Source of the DNA: Cephalopachus bancanus
Taxonomy: Eukaryota; Chordata; Mammalia; Primates; Tarsiidae
Reading direction: 5' to 3'
DNA: 64,000 nt
NCBI GenBank assembly: GCA_027257055.1
Contig: JAPVLO010000133.1
Span: 2,542,001-2,606,000, forward strand
How positions within the stretch are numbered: position 1 is the stretch's first letter; each line of letters begins with the position of its first letter. Positions 33,354 to 44,817 of the stretch are shown piece by piece. Position numbers and translations under genes: made by a program. The notes beneath the pieces were generated by a model that saw only the letters and a program-made list of their open reading frames with translations, searched no databases and was not told where the DNA came from.

Positions 33354-36300
33354 ATGACAGGGATCAACTCTTGCATTTCAATTATTAGCCTAAATGTGAA
33401 CGGACTAAATGCACCACTGAAAAGACATAGATTGGCAAAATGGATAAAATATCATCAGGCAACAATCTATTTCCTTCAAGAGACTCACCTCACTAGAAAG
33501 GACACCCACAGACTCAAAGTAAGAGGATGGGAAACAAACTTCCAGGCGAATGGAATACAAAAGAAAGGAGGAGTAGCCATCTTAATTTCAGACAAAATAC
33601 CCTTCAAACTATTAAAAATCAAAAAAGATACAAAAGGCCACTACATAATGATAAAAAGGCTCATTCCATCAACAAGAAATATCTATCCTAAACATATATG
33701 CACCCAACAGAGATGCACCAACTTTCATAAAACAACTTCTTGGAAAACTAAAGAAAGATATTGACTCAAACACTATCATAACTGGGGACTTTAATACCCC
33801 ACTCACAACCCTAGACAGATCATCAGGACAAAAAATCAGCAAGGAGATCCGGAACCTCAATGTGACTTTGCACCAAATGGACTTAATTGATACCTACAGA
33901 ACACTCCATCCAAAGACCACAGAATACACATTCTACTCATCACCACATGGAACATATTCTAAGATCGACCACATACTCGGCCATAAATCAAGTATAAGCA
34001 AATTTAAAAGGACCGAAATTCTACCAAACACCTTCTCGGACCACAGTGGAATAAAAATAAACATTGACACCAACAAAGTCCCCCCAAAACCAACAAAGAC
34101 ATGGACACTAAACAGCATGATGCTAAACAACTCCTGGGTCAATGACGAAATCAAAACAGGGATCAAAAGATACCTGGAAGCAAATGAAAATGAAGAAACA
34201 TCTTACCAAAATCTCTGGGATGCCATGAAAGCTATAGTAAGAGAGGAATTTATATCCCTACAAACACACATGAAGAAAATGGAAGGAACAGAAATTCACA
34301 ACCTAACAAGCCACCTAAAGAAGCTGGAAAAGCAAGACCACAAAAACCCTAATTTCAGCAGAAGAATCCAGATCACCAAAATAAAAGCCCAAATCCAGGA
34401 CATAGAAGACACAAAGATAATACAAAAAAATCAATGAAACAAAAAGCTGGTTCTTCGAAAGGGTAAACAAGATTGATGGTCCCCTAGCTAGACTGACCAA
34501 GAAAAAATGAGAAAAAAACCAAATAAGCATAATCAGAAACACAAAAGATGAAGTCACATCTGACCCTGAAGAAATACAAAAGATCATTAGAGACTGCTAG
34601 GTACACTTGTATGGAAACAAACTTGAAAACCATAAGGAAATGAAGGACTTTCTGACATCACACAACCTACCTAGGTTGGAACAAGAAGAAATTGAGACCC
34701 TAAATAGACCAATAACAATCAAGTAAATCGACTACGTAATAAGAAAACTTCCTACAAAAAAAAAGCCCTGGTCCAGATGGCTTTCCAGCAGAATTCTACA
34801 AGACATTCAAGGAGGAGCTGATACCAATCCCACTGAAGGTATTCCAGGCGATTGAAAAAGATGGAACTCTCCCCAAATCATTTTATGAAGCCAACATCAC
34901 ATTGATACCCAAGCCAGGTAAAGATCCAACAAAGAAAGAGAACTACAGGCCAATATCTTTGATGAACATAGATGCTAAAATTCTCAACAAAATCCTAGCA
35001 AACCGGATTCAGCAATACATCTCAAAAATCATCCACCATGACCAAGTAGGCTTCATTCCTGGCATGCAAGACTGGTTCAACATTCGTAAAACCATAAATG
35101 TAATTAAATACATCAACAGATGTCAAAACAAAAACCACATGATCATATCATTAGATGCAGAAAAAGCTTTTGATAAAATCCAGCACCCCTTCTTGATAAA
35201 AACCCTTGAACATCTAGGCATACGGGGAATATACCTCAAAATAGTAAAAGCCATCTACGAGAAACCCACAGCCAGCATACTCCTAAATGGACAAAAATTG
35301 GAACCCACTCCCCTGAAAACTGGAACTAGACAAGGATGCCCACTCTCTCCCCTCCTGTTCAACATAGTATTGGAAGTCCTGGCTAGAGCAATCAGAGAAG
35401 AGGAGGCAATCAGAGGTATTCAAATAGGAAAAAAGGAAGTCAAGTTATCTCTCTATGCAGATGATATGATGGTGTACCCTGAAAACCCAAGAGAATCTGT
35501 CAAAGGCCTCCTTACATTGATAAAGGCCTTTGGCAAAGTCTCAGGATACAAAATAAATGTACAAAAGACAATCGCATTTCTCTGCACCAATAATAAACAA
35601 ACAGAAACCCAAATAAAAAACACAATTTCGTTCACAATAGCCAAAAAAAAGTGAAATACCTTGGCATCTTCCTAACCAGAGATGTGAAAGACCTTTACAA
35701 TGAAAATTACAAAACACTGCTCAAAGAAATCAAAGCTGACACGAACAAGTGGAAAAATATCCCATGCTCATGTATCAAAAGAATCAACATTGTGAAGATG
35801 CCCATCTTACCTAAGGCAATCTACAAATTCAATGCAGTACCCATTAAATTACCAACAACATTCTTCTCAGACTTAGAAAAAACAACACAGGAATTCATAT
35901 GGAAACACAAACATCCAAGAATAGCCAGAACAATCCTCAGCAAAAAAAAACAAAGCAGGTGGTGTCACAATACCAGACTTCAAACTTTACTATAAAGCTA
36001 CAATCATCAAAACAGCTTGGTATTGGTACAGGAACAGGCATATAGATCAATGGAACAGATGAGATTCCAGAAGCAAAACCTCAATTCCTCAACCAACTCA
36101 TCTTCGACAAAGCCCCCACCACCTACCAATGGGGAGAGGAGAACCTATTCAGTAAATGGTGCTGGGAAAACTGGCTGACCACATGCAGAAGATTGAAACA
36201 GGACCCCTATCTATTCCCATGCACAAAGGTTAACTCCAAATGGATCAGAGACCTAAATGTAAAACCTCAAACCATAAGAACCTTAGAAAATGAAGGAAAT

Positions 36301-37169
36301 ACTCTCATGGAAATCGGAACTGGCATCCAATTCCTGTACAAAACCCGAAAGCCACAGGACTTAAGAGAGAAGATAGACAAATGGGACCTTATTAAACTGA
36401 CAAGTTTCTGCAAAACCAAAGAAACCATCAAGAGAGCAGGGAGACAGCCTACAGACTGGGAAAAAGTATTTGCCAACTCTAAGTCTGACAAAGGCTTAAC
36501 ATCCTGGATCTACAAGGAACTGAAATGTACTGAAAGAAGAAAACAAACAACCCCATTATAAAATGGGCAAAAGATATGAACAAACACTTCACAAAAGAAG
36601 ACATTCAAGCAGCCAACAAACACATGAAGCAATGCTCAACCTCACTAATCATCAGGGAGATGCAAATCAAAACCACACTGAGATACCACCTAACTCCAGT
36701 CAGAATGGCAGTTATCAACAACTCAAAAAATAACAGCTGCTGGAGAGGGTTTGGTGAAAAGGGAACACTTCTACACTGTTGGTGGGAGTGTAAACTAGTG
36801 CGACCTCTGTGGAAAGCAGTGTGGCAATTCCTAAAAGCTCTAAAAATTGACCTTCCATATGACCCTGCAATCCCCCTACTGGGAATATACCCTGAAGAAC
36901 ACAAATCACTCTATAAAAAAGATACCTGCACACGTATGTTTATCGCAGCGTTGTTCACAATAGCAAGAACCTGGAAACAACCATGCTGCCCATCAAAAGA
37001 GGACTGGATTTAAAAAATGTGGTACATATACACGATGGAATACTACGCGGCCATAAAAAAGAACAAAATCATGAATTTCGCAGCAACCTGGATGGAACTA
37101 GAGTCTATAATACTGAGTGACCTCTCACAGAAGCAAAGATCAGAATATCACATGTTCTCACTCATATAA
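33354..37169 (+). pseudogene. L1 ORF2 (endonuclease, reverse transcriptase, Cys-rich domain), broken
   Basis: It starts at ATG 33354, 71 bp after the ORF1 stop. The endonuclease has the expected residues: SLNVNGLNAP, QETHL, then after a frameshift near 33660 GDFN (about 33787) and SDH (about 34038). Further breaks are a frameshift near 34425, stops at about 34508, 34598 and 34725, and frameshifts in A runs near 35645 and 35942. The reverse transcriptase core is open for 250 codons (34902-35654) with [12 protein letters not shown] and an intact YADD box near 35455. The C-terminal zinc-knuckle-like [11 protein letters not shown] lies near 36770, followed by a stop at about 37011. Normal length for L1 ORF2 (about 1,270 codons). 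Confidence 0.93.
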
Positions 37170-37391
37170 TGGACCTTGAACATCCAATGTAATCCTATAA
37201 GAAAATGACTAACGGTACTGGGAAATTATGGGGGGGAGGGGGATGGGATTAACAGTAGCAAATATCTGTCTGGGACTGGGAAAACACCTCTTATCAACAG
37301 GGTGCCTGAATGAAACGTAATTGTACACCTAACCCTTAACTGTACCCCACAAAACCATAATAAAAATACTGATTAATTATAAAAAAAAAAA
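37170..37391 (+). terminator. L1 3' UTR with G-rich tract, AATAAA and poly(A)
   Basis: A run of G blocks, atgggggggagggggatggg, lies at 37228-37247; such G-rich tracts are typical of L1 3' UTRs and could form a quadruplex. AATAAA at 37360-37365 is the likely cleavage signal. Poly(A) ends at 37391 and is followed by the target duplication. Confidence 0.8.
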
Positions 37392-37401
37392 AGAACTCAA
37401 G

Positions 37402-40400
37402 ATTCAGACCAAAGCCCTGGTTGCTACAAGAAATATTTGAATCAGATATTGTGAAGTGAATATGACACAAATTCAAATGTATATGTATATGATGTTTGTG
37501 TATATATTTTTAATGCTACAAAATTATATTAAAACATAACTTTTTACTTAAAATAATACTTCATTTTGAAAACACTCACACAAAACTTTTAAAAATACCT
37601 TGAATTTTTAAATCATTGCTCTAAACATTTGTCAACATTTAAGAATTATTAAATTTAAGGTCACATAACTATATTATGTGCTCACAAATGTGAAAATAAA
37701 TATGCATAATTTAGGTGTGTATATCTAGATATATATACATGAGTAATAAATGGTAAAAATTACAATATCTGAATTTAGTGAGGCCTGTGCTAATTACCTT
37801 TAACAGTATAATAATATATATGGCTATCTCAAGGAAAGAGTCATAGATAGTTCAAGTATAAGAATTAAGAAAGTTGTGTTAGTATGTCTACCATTTCATT
37901 ATATTTCCTATTACTGAACAGTGTGATAATAAATACTTAACATTTTATCTCTGACTGGCTACAATACCCATTCACCCAAAGACATAATTAGGAAATATAG
38001 GAAATCATGACTCTCCTTCTTCCAGCCCAGTTATGCAATATATTCACTTCTCCTCTGGAGTATCGTTTTGTGCATTATGGACCAAGAATCAGGGAGCTCT
38101 GATTAATCCAAGCCAAAATCACTTCTGAGTTCCTGTTGAATTCTTCTGTGTTACTCAGTCCTGGTATTTTGAAAAACACCATGTGTGACGAAAGAGCCAG
38201 CTGGTTCTCAAAGAGCCAGTAGGACTTAGAGTCATCATAAATGCTGTTCTATCAAATCACGTGAATCTTGCAAGAGAATAACTTTTATTTCGCTCTCTAA
38301 CATACACTACCAATTAAACCATGGGGCACTGACAAGAAAATCACAATGATACCTGGTTTCCCCAAGTCAGCAAAATGCTCTGCATCCAAAGAGTGTATTA
38401 AACTTTTGTCTTATTTTTCCTTTCTGGATGGTGTAAAGTCTTAGATTCATCTTTTATATCCTTTATGAAATATGGTAACGCTTTTTTTATTGGCAGTCTG
38501 ACTTATTTGATTAATATGCTACAATAAGTACATCATATACTGACAAAGTTTCTAGACAAGAGTAGCTGATCTCTCTTATTCGGCTATTTTTGTTTGTTTT
38601 TCATCTGTCAATTTTTGCATTAATTGCACAGTATTTATACTGATTTATATTAGACAGTATCGATAGCACTCAGAGCTTCCCTTTGGATTTCTGACATCTT
38701 CCTCAGCCCTGAGCCAAATGAGATGATGCATCTGAAAAGTCTGGCTGAGGAGATACCAAAATGTATCTCCACAAACATGAGTCCCCCTCCTCGTTCACAG
38801 AAGCACTCACTGCATAAATACATGCAAATTGCAGATAGCTTTTTGTCATCTGCACTAGATTTTGTTGACATTCATCTTTGTACCCCCAAATCATGTATTA
38901 TATAAAATAGCACATTATACCACGAAATTATTTTTTTAATGTTTACTATGCAGCACCTTTTGTCTTCTTAAAAAATCACAAAACACTTTTTATGGAATTC
39001 AATAATACATGAATTCATCCACCATGTAATTTCTTCAATAGGCTATATGTTGTGGTACCATTTCCATACCCAATTATGTTCATGAAAATAATTTCAGATG
39101 CATGGATGGATGACTAGTATGAAATACACTGAGGAGCTTCTGAAATTTATTATGTAACTTTTAGATTACAATATGTTTGTAAATGTCCGTGACTATCTGA
39201 TATGGGAAATGATCGATCTAACAATCTTCAAACTGCATTATCTTCCACAAAAACAGAAACTTGAAGCAAAGCCATCAAATAGAAATGGCAACATTAATCA
39301 AAAAGACTCACTACAATAATTGGCACTTTAATAATATTATTGGAACAAAACAGTTGTGTAACACTGTATACTCTGCTGAATAAGCAAACCCACCTTTACA
39401 TTGCTTTAATTAAAAAGATCTTCCTCAAAATTATGGACTCTAATCCTTCTGGGATTAAAGTTACATCATCAAATTAGCTTTGCTTTTCTGCTGAATTTCT
39501 CAGTTTAACAAGTATTTATTTGCTGAATGCACATAACTCAAGTATTTCTCTTTTTTCTTTAGATAAAAGATCAGACCAATAGGATTATTTTATTATTGTG
39601 AAGTAAACTAATGCTTTCCAAATTTGTTATCAAATGGCCAAAATTTGCCACTGTGAAAAGTACCCATTATTTAATTGGAAAATTATGAATGTACAATTAT
39701 TAAATACATATTTATCAAGGAAAGACCCATCTATGTTATTGTTTATTCCATACGCAACATAGACAGGCATGCTCAGCTAAGTAGAGCATGAGACAAATTA
39801 TTTTTTGAACTCTTACCAAGTACTCATTTTTAAATTTATGTTTGAGAACTTTAAAATATTTCAAGGCTTCCAAATTTCTCATGGATGAAATATGAAAATC
39901 TAATTCTAAACTACCAGTGCTATCTGGCTGCCACTTCTCAGAAAAATCTCAGGAAACTTTGATTCTCAGCGTCCCTGTATTCTCCATTGATGTCCATTAC
40001 TTTCCCGTTTCTAAGCCCATTTTTCCCTCTACATATGCTTGTCTTACACCATATTTCTAGTCACCAGATATGCTCCTAATACTCCATATTTTGCATTGCA
40101 ACGTTTACTTATGCTGTGAGATATTCTAGTTAGCACAAGCCAGGCACCAAGCCATGCACTTAATATCAAGACCACCTTCATTTTCTCATTGGGAGTGCAT
40201 GTATATATATTATACATGAATGCATCTGTATATCATATTATTGGATAAAGGACAAACAAGTTAATGTCAAAATATGTGAAAGCACCATAAACAAATTTAA
40301 TCATTGTTTCTTTTATTAATAGCTATATGTAAAGCATAATTTTATAATAATGTGAGCACAACCCTGTTATGTTGGAGAAGTGCCATACTAGGAAATACTG

Positions 40401-40625
40401 ACCAGGCCAAATGTAAGCCTGAATCATTGACACACTCATATACATTTCAAGCCGAGAGGCAGTAATAAGAGTAATATGATAGGAAAATCTAAATTAAAAC
40501 ATAGATATTTTCATGACAATAGAAATAGTTATGATCCTGATTAATTTGCTAATGTCTCTTCTCAATTTGTAGATATGAACTCAAGTCTAGCTTGGACTAA
40601 TACATATGCAATATCTTTGTATTCT
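37402..40625. other. Unassigned, apparently repeat-poor sequence
   Basis: Apart from AT-rich words (tatatgtatatgatg near 37480) no repeat family was recognised. At 38640-38900 overlapping open frames occur on both strands, including 60-73 codons, and an ATGCAAAT octamer-like word lies at 38822-38829; neither proves function. There is no splice-framed exon or RNA gene that I can support. Confidence 0.4.
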
Positions 40626-40735
40626 CTTCTTCAATAAATAGGTAGGATTCTTGAGAGTAGAAATAAAGTCTAATCTGTATTCTATAATTCTTTCATAGAA
40701 GGAGATTTGGTATTCAATAAAGATGTGATTGTAGT
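40625..40735 (+). repeat. Possible L2/MIR-type 3' end
   Basis: 'ggattcttgagagtagaaataaagtc' followed by 'ggagatttggtattcaataaagatgtg' resembles the 3' end of L2. Short and diverged. Confidence 0.4.
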
Positions 40736-43349
40736 AACATAAATTGTGGTATAGCTTAAATATGATAAGGTGTCAGGCTTCCTTACTATTAATAGGTACT
40801 CTGTTAGTTGAGGAAGAAAGAAAAAAAACCTCGAAAAACAACATTGACTTTTTCAGGTATAACAGTGATCAAGTAACTTTTTAGTTATTTGTGAATCCAC
40901 AATCATTAATTTACCAAGACTTGCCACCTATATTATATCAGACAATTGATACTTACCAAAAATGGCATACACAGAACTTCACTGTCCTTTTCTCTCTATT
41001 TTTGTCTGTATGTGAACATATCTATAATAAAATTTTAAAGTGAAAAAGAAAGAAATGTCATTCTTGTGCTGTAGAGTGATAGGCCTTTAAAAAAATGTCT
41101 TGGCACAGTTTAGATTTTTTTAAGTGTCTTAGAAAAGGAGCTATTATTTATAGTCTAAGGTTGCTATCTGATTTTCATTCTGTCGAATCTTTCCATACAA
41201 GAGGAGAATATAACAGCATCTCCCATGAAAATATATAGAAAGTTTTACTGAAGCTGATAGAATATAATTAGAATACATTATGTCTTGGTAATTCCTAAAT
41301 GGACATCTGATGTTAACTCAAAGGGTTATTAAAGAAACCACTCCCTGGTAATAGAGTCCTAGTCCAGGTTACCTAGTTAGCACGTAATGTAGCAAGGAAG
41401 AAGTGGCAAAGAAAAAGTATTTCCTGTCAAGCAGTAAGCAAAGCAAAAAACAGGATTTTATTTTGTTGTGTTATTACAATAATTCAATGGCATGGTATTT
41501 TCCAATTCAGAAACAATTGAAAACAACAACAAAGAAAAATGTACTATTTGAGCATGACAACTAACTTAACTGGGAGAGGAAATCCTCTTCTGGTTGGAGA
41601 AATTCTAATTTTCTTATATAAATAGTTACTGTCTATTCTGATGAAGAATTCAATTATAAGTGTAAGAGGAATAAGACATCAGTCTTAATAATGAATTTCA
41701 ATGTGGGATGGAAGACAAAAATAGGTGCATATTTTAAAATATGTTAATTTTAGTGTTCACATAATATCATAATATGTTTTTAATGTACTTTGACAAACTG
41801 GAAACAACCAACATTAACAGAAAATAATAAATGCGGTTAGTGTAGGCATCCAGTTGTTAATTTACAAGGGGTGATTATTGTAGCTCTTGTCATGCATTTA
41901 TAATGAGATAGCAACTAAATAAATTAATCTAAAAACAGTAAGGAGTGGGCGCTGTCATTGAATTTATCATCACTCCAGGACCTAAAAAAAAATAGGAAGC
42001 AACAAGAAATCCATTACACATATATACTATCTGTTACTAGCACAAAAGTGTTCAATTGAGTATGTGGAAAAGTTGCCAGAGTCCTGGGAAAGGGCATTCC
42101 ACTTAACCTATGAATAGGAAGCACCATCAGCTTAATGGAACTGACGTCCGGGTTTCCAAGTAGATTGAATGACATCTATAACCCCATTCGCAAGGAATGG
42201 TCAATGGAAAATATTAATTCCTGAATAGATAAAGGGGATCATACTGAAAATGAAATAAACGTTTAATCATGAAAATGTCACAGATATGGAAGTGCTATGA
42301 ATCATTCATACGTAACTTGAAAAACATGGAAATGGTAAAGAAAGGACATACATTCCTTTACCCACTTTGAAAGCCTCTTCTATCAACTTGATTTCACTTG
42401 TAACCACAGTAACTTTTTTCTGCCCTTAAATGCTACAGAAACTGAGTAACTAATAGCCATGATCAAATGATGAGCCAGCATGCTTGAAGCTAATAGTTAA
42501 AAGTATATTACTGAGAGTCCTTTCCAGAGATACCATGGGTATTAATTGGTAATGGTAGTAACTAAAATACTGAATTTTATTTCCATTCATTCATATTCAC
42601 CCAACCAGTATTCATAACTTGTTTCCCAAATGTTGGGCAACATAGATTCTCTATATACAGGGGTTACCAAAAAGGTGTCAAGTATGATGTTCATTCAAAA
42701 GTTGTCATTCATCAAATGAATGCTTGCAAATGAATGCAACAGACAGGGTGATCAAAGAAAATGACAAAAGCACAGTTGAGCAAATATCATACTATACATT
42801 GCTACTGTAATTTAATTCAACTTCAAAAAGTCTTACATAGATAACATCTCTTAAATGTATATACTTTTTGGGGGCACTTCCATATAAACCTTATTCAGTA
42901 TTTTCCTCTTTAGGCAGTTCAATCATTTAAAGTGGGTGTTGAAATGTAGTTATTGGTGTTTTGGGAAAGAACAGATATTTGGTTCTTGTTTCTTAATAAT
43001 TAAGGATGAAATAGTTTTTAAACATAAAAGTCTGAATTTAGATATGGCAACATGATTAATCATTCATCTATTATTCATTTATGCTTGTTACTGTTTAGGT
43101 GTTCAAATATTTTTCAATTGAATCTATTTTGTAAAGAAGGGACACATGTTGCAAAAGTAAAGTTCTAAATATGAGCAGTCCTCAACAGAAGGCACTTTTA
43201 AATCATTTGTCAACAAAAATAATGTTTTAAGTAAATATGACATAGAAACCTCAGATATTCAGATCTATGAAGTATTATGTAATTTGCTACAACTTGGGAG
43301 AGAAAACCATTTTGGGAGATTTACATTTATCCTTTTTCTCCTAGAGGAA
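40736..43349. other. Unassigned sequence
   Basis: No recognisable repeat or gene. A few near-repeats (aaatgaatgc twice at 42714-42738) are too short to interpret. Confidence 0.45.
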
Positions 43350-43515
43350 AATAGGAGTAATTCAATTCTACTTTTTACAGATTATTTATATGACTTTGAG
43401 TTCATTTCTTAATGCCTCAATTTCCCAAATTAAAGTGGAATTTTTCCTCCACAGGCAATTGTAGGATTAAAGTAATTAAAATGACTGACACATAGATGGT
43501 ATTCAATATATGATT
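43350..43515 (+). repeat. MIR SINE fragment
   Basis: Blocks 'atgactttgagttcatttcttaatgcctcaatttcc' (near 43389) and 'aattgtaggattaaagtaattaaaatgactgacacatagatgg' (near 43457) follow the MIR order. Confidence 0.65.
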
Positions 43516-43727
43516 TTTTTTTTCCTTCACATATTTGCACTTGACTCAATTTGGAATGTCTTGAAAACCTTTACGTTCCCAAAGATGGACAGGAAAAGGA
43601 AAGAGCATCTGGTCTAGTCTGGATGTGGTCCTTCTTGGCATTGCTGAATCCTCTGCACAGTAAACGGAGAGTGACTCAAGGCTAGGGGGAGGCCACAGCA
43701 TTCTGGAGCAGAATTCTGATGGTTTTA

Positions 43728-44018
43728 TTTTTATTTATTTATTTTTTTTGAGTTGGAGTCTAATTCTGTCACCCAGGCTGGAGTGTAGTGGCACACTCAC
43801 GGTCACTCCAGCGTCGACCTGCTAGGCTCCAGCGATCCTTCCACCTCAGCCTTCCAAGTTGCTGGAACCACAGGCGCGTGCTACCACGCCCGGCTAATTT
43901 TTGATTGTAGAGACGAGGCAAGTTGCCCTGACTGGTCTCCAATTGGTCGGCTCAGGCAATCCACTCGCCTCGGCCTCCCAAAGTGCTGGGATTACAGGCT
44001 GAGCCACCGAACCCGGCC
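43728..44018 (-). mobile_element. Alu SINE, intermediate subfamily
   Basis: Complete dimer with a 17-bp perfect target duplication gaattctgatggtttta at 43711-43727 and 44019-44035. The right arm has the intermediate form cacactcacggtcactcc. The tail is ttttatttatttatttttttt. The long perfect duplication indicates little decay since insertion. Confidence 0.94.
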
Positions 44019-44049
44019 GAATTCTGATGGTTTTAAATGCTGCATCTGA

Positions 44050-44665
44050 ACTAGCACAATGTATTTAATAGCTTTCTACCCTCCCCCACCAGCTGTATTT
44101 CACAGAAGGAAAATGTGTTACCTCCCTTCCATTACCCTTCTTGTATCTCTTTTCATATTTTCCTCAATCCAGCTAAAGGGGAGTGGATGGTTCTACTTAA
44201 ATCAAAGGCCAGTCCATCTACCTGAGCTCCCACTCCTGTTCTCTCCTATATTCTTTCCTTCCCTAGTGGATATAGCCCAAGACTGCGAAAACATCTCAAA
44301 TCACTACCGTCTCCCATCTGCCAAGCAAAAACATTCATCAATTCCTATGTACCCATTTTCTCAACTCCCACTCACTAAATTTACTCTTCTCTGACCTCTT
44401 TCTCCCTACCAATGTCCTAGGACTGTTTTAAGGGAGATCACCAATAACCTCTATTTTGCCAAATATAATAGATGTTAAACCTAATAGGAACTTTTCTGTC
44501 CTTGTCTTTCTTATCTCTCAGCATTGATGAAATGCAATTGACCTCTTGATCCTTGAAACACTCTTCTTGGCTTCCATAGTACCAACATCTCTTAGCCTTC
44601 TTTACATCACTGATTTTTCTCACACTTTATTCCCAGGTTCTTCTTTAAGAAGAAAAAAACCCTTT
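44050..44665 (+). repeat. L2 LINE, reverse transcriptase part
   Basis: Blocks 'cccactcactaaatttactctt', 'ggagatcaccaataacct' (44433), 'cttttctgtccttgtctttcttatctctcagc' (44490) and 'gaaacactcttcttggcttcc' (44557) follow the L2 ORF2 order. The element resumes at 46571 after L1 insertions. The 111-codon frame at 44059-44394 is part of it by position and has no separate meaning. Confidence 0.65.
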
Positions 44666-44674
44666 TAATTTAAT

Positions 44675-44815
44675 TTTTTTTAGTTTTAGTGAGGTACAAC
44701 TGACAAATAAAAATTGTTTATATTTAAAGTATACAATGTGATATATCCATGCATACTTGTGAAATTATCACCACAATAAAGTTAATTAACATATTCATCA
44801 CCTCAAATAGTTAGG
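44675..44815 (-). repeat. L1 3' UTR fragment (L1M-type), antisense
   Basis: 'gaggtacaactgacaaataaaaattg', 'tacaatgtgatatatcc' and 'gttaattaacatattcatcacctcaaatag' are typical of antisense L1MA-like 3' UTR. Confidence 0.6.
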
Positions 44816-44817
44816 TT

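Larger units (their letters stand above)
31001..37391 (+). mobile_element. Full-length L1 LINE, sense
   Basis: A 6,391-bp element with every L1 part in order: GC-rich 5' UTR, ORF1, a 71-bp gap, ORF2, 3' UTR with a G-rich tract, AATAAA (37360-37365) and poly(A). The 10-bp target duplication agaactcaag flanks it exactly, so the 5' end is very likely complete. ORF1 has one stop and one frameshift. ORF2 has several frameshifts and stops, mostly in A runs. It is therefore inactive, but it is the best-kept L1 in the window. Its 3' end (gtacacctaacccttaactgtacccc) is related to that of the L1 pieces at 4429, 48181 and 55698 but differs in detail, so it is another subfamily of the same lineage. Confidence 0.95.

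Noticed and set aside
38640..38900. Overlapping frames on both strands as a possible exon
   Set aside because: Frames of 60-73 codons on both strands without splice sites or domain signal; not enough support.
44059..44394. 111-codon open frame
   Set aside because: It overlaps an L2 reverse transcriptase region in a frame without L2 motifs and is pyrimidine-rich; taken as chance.
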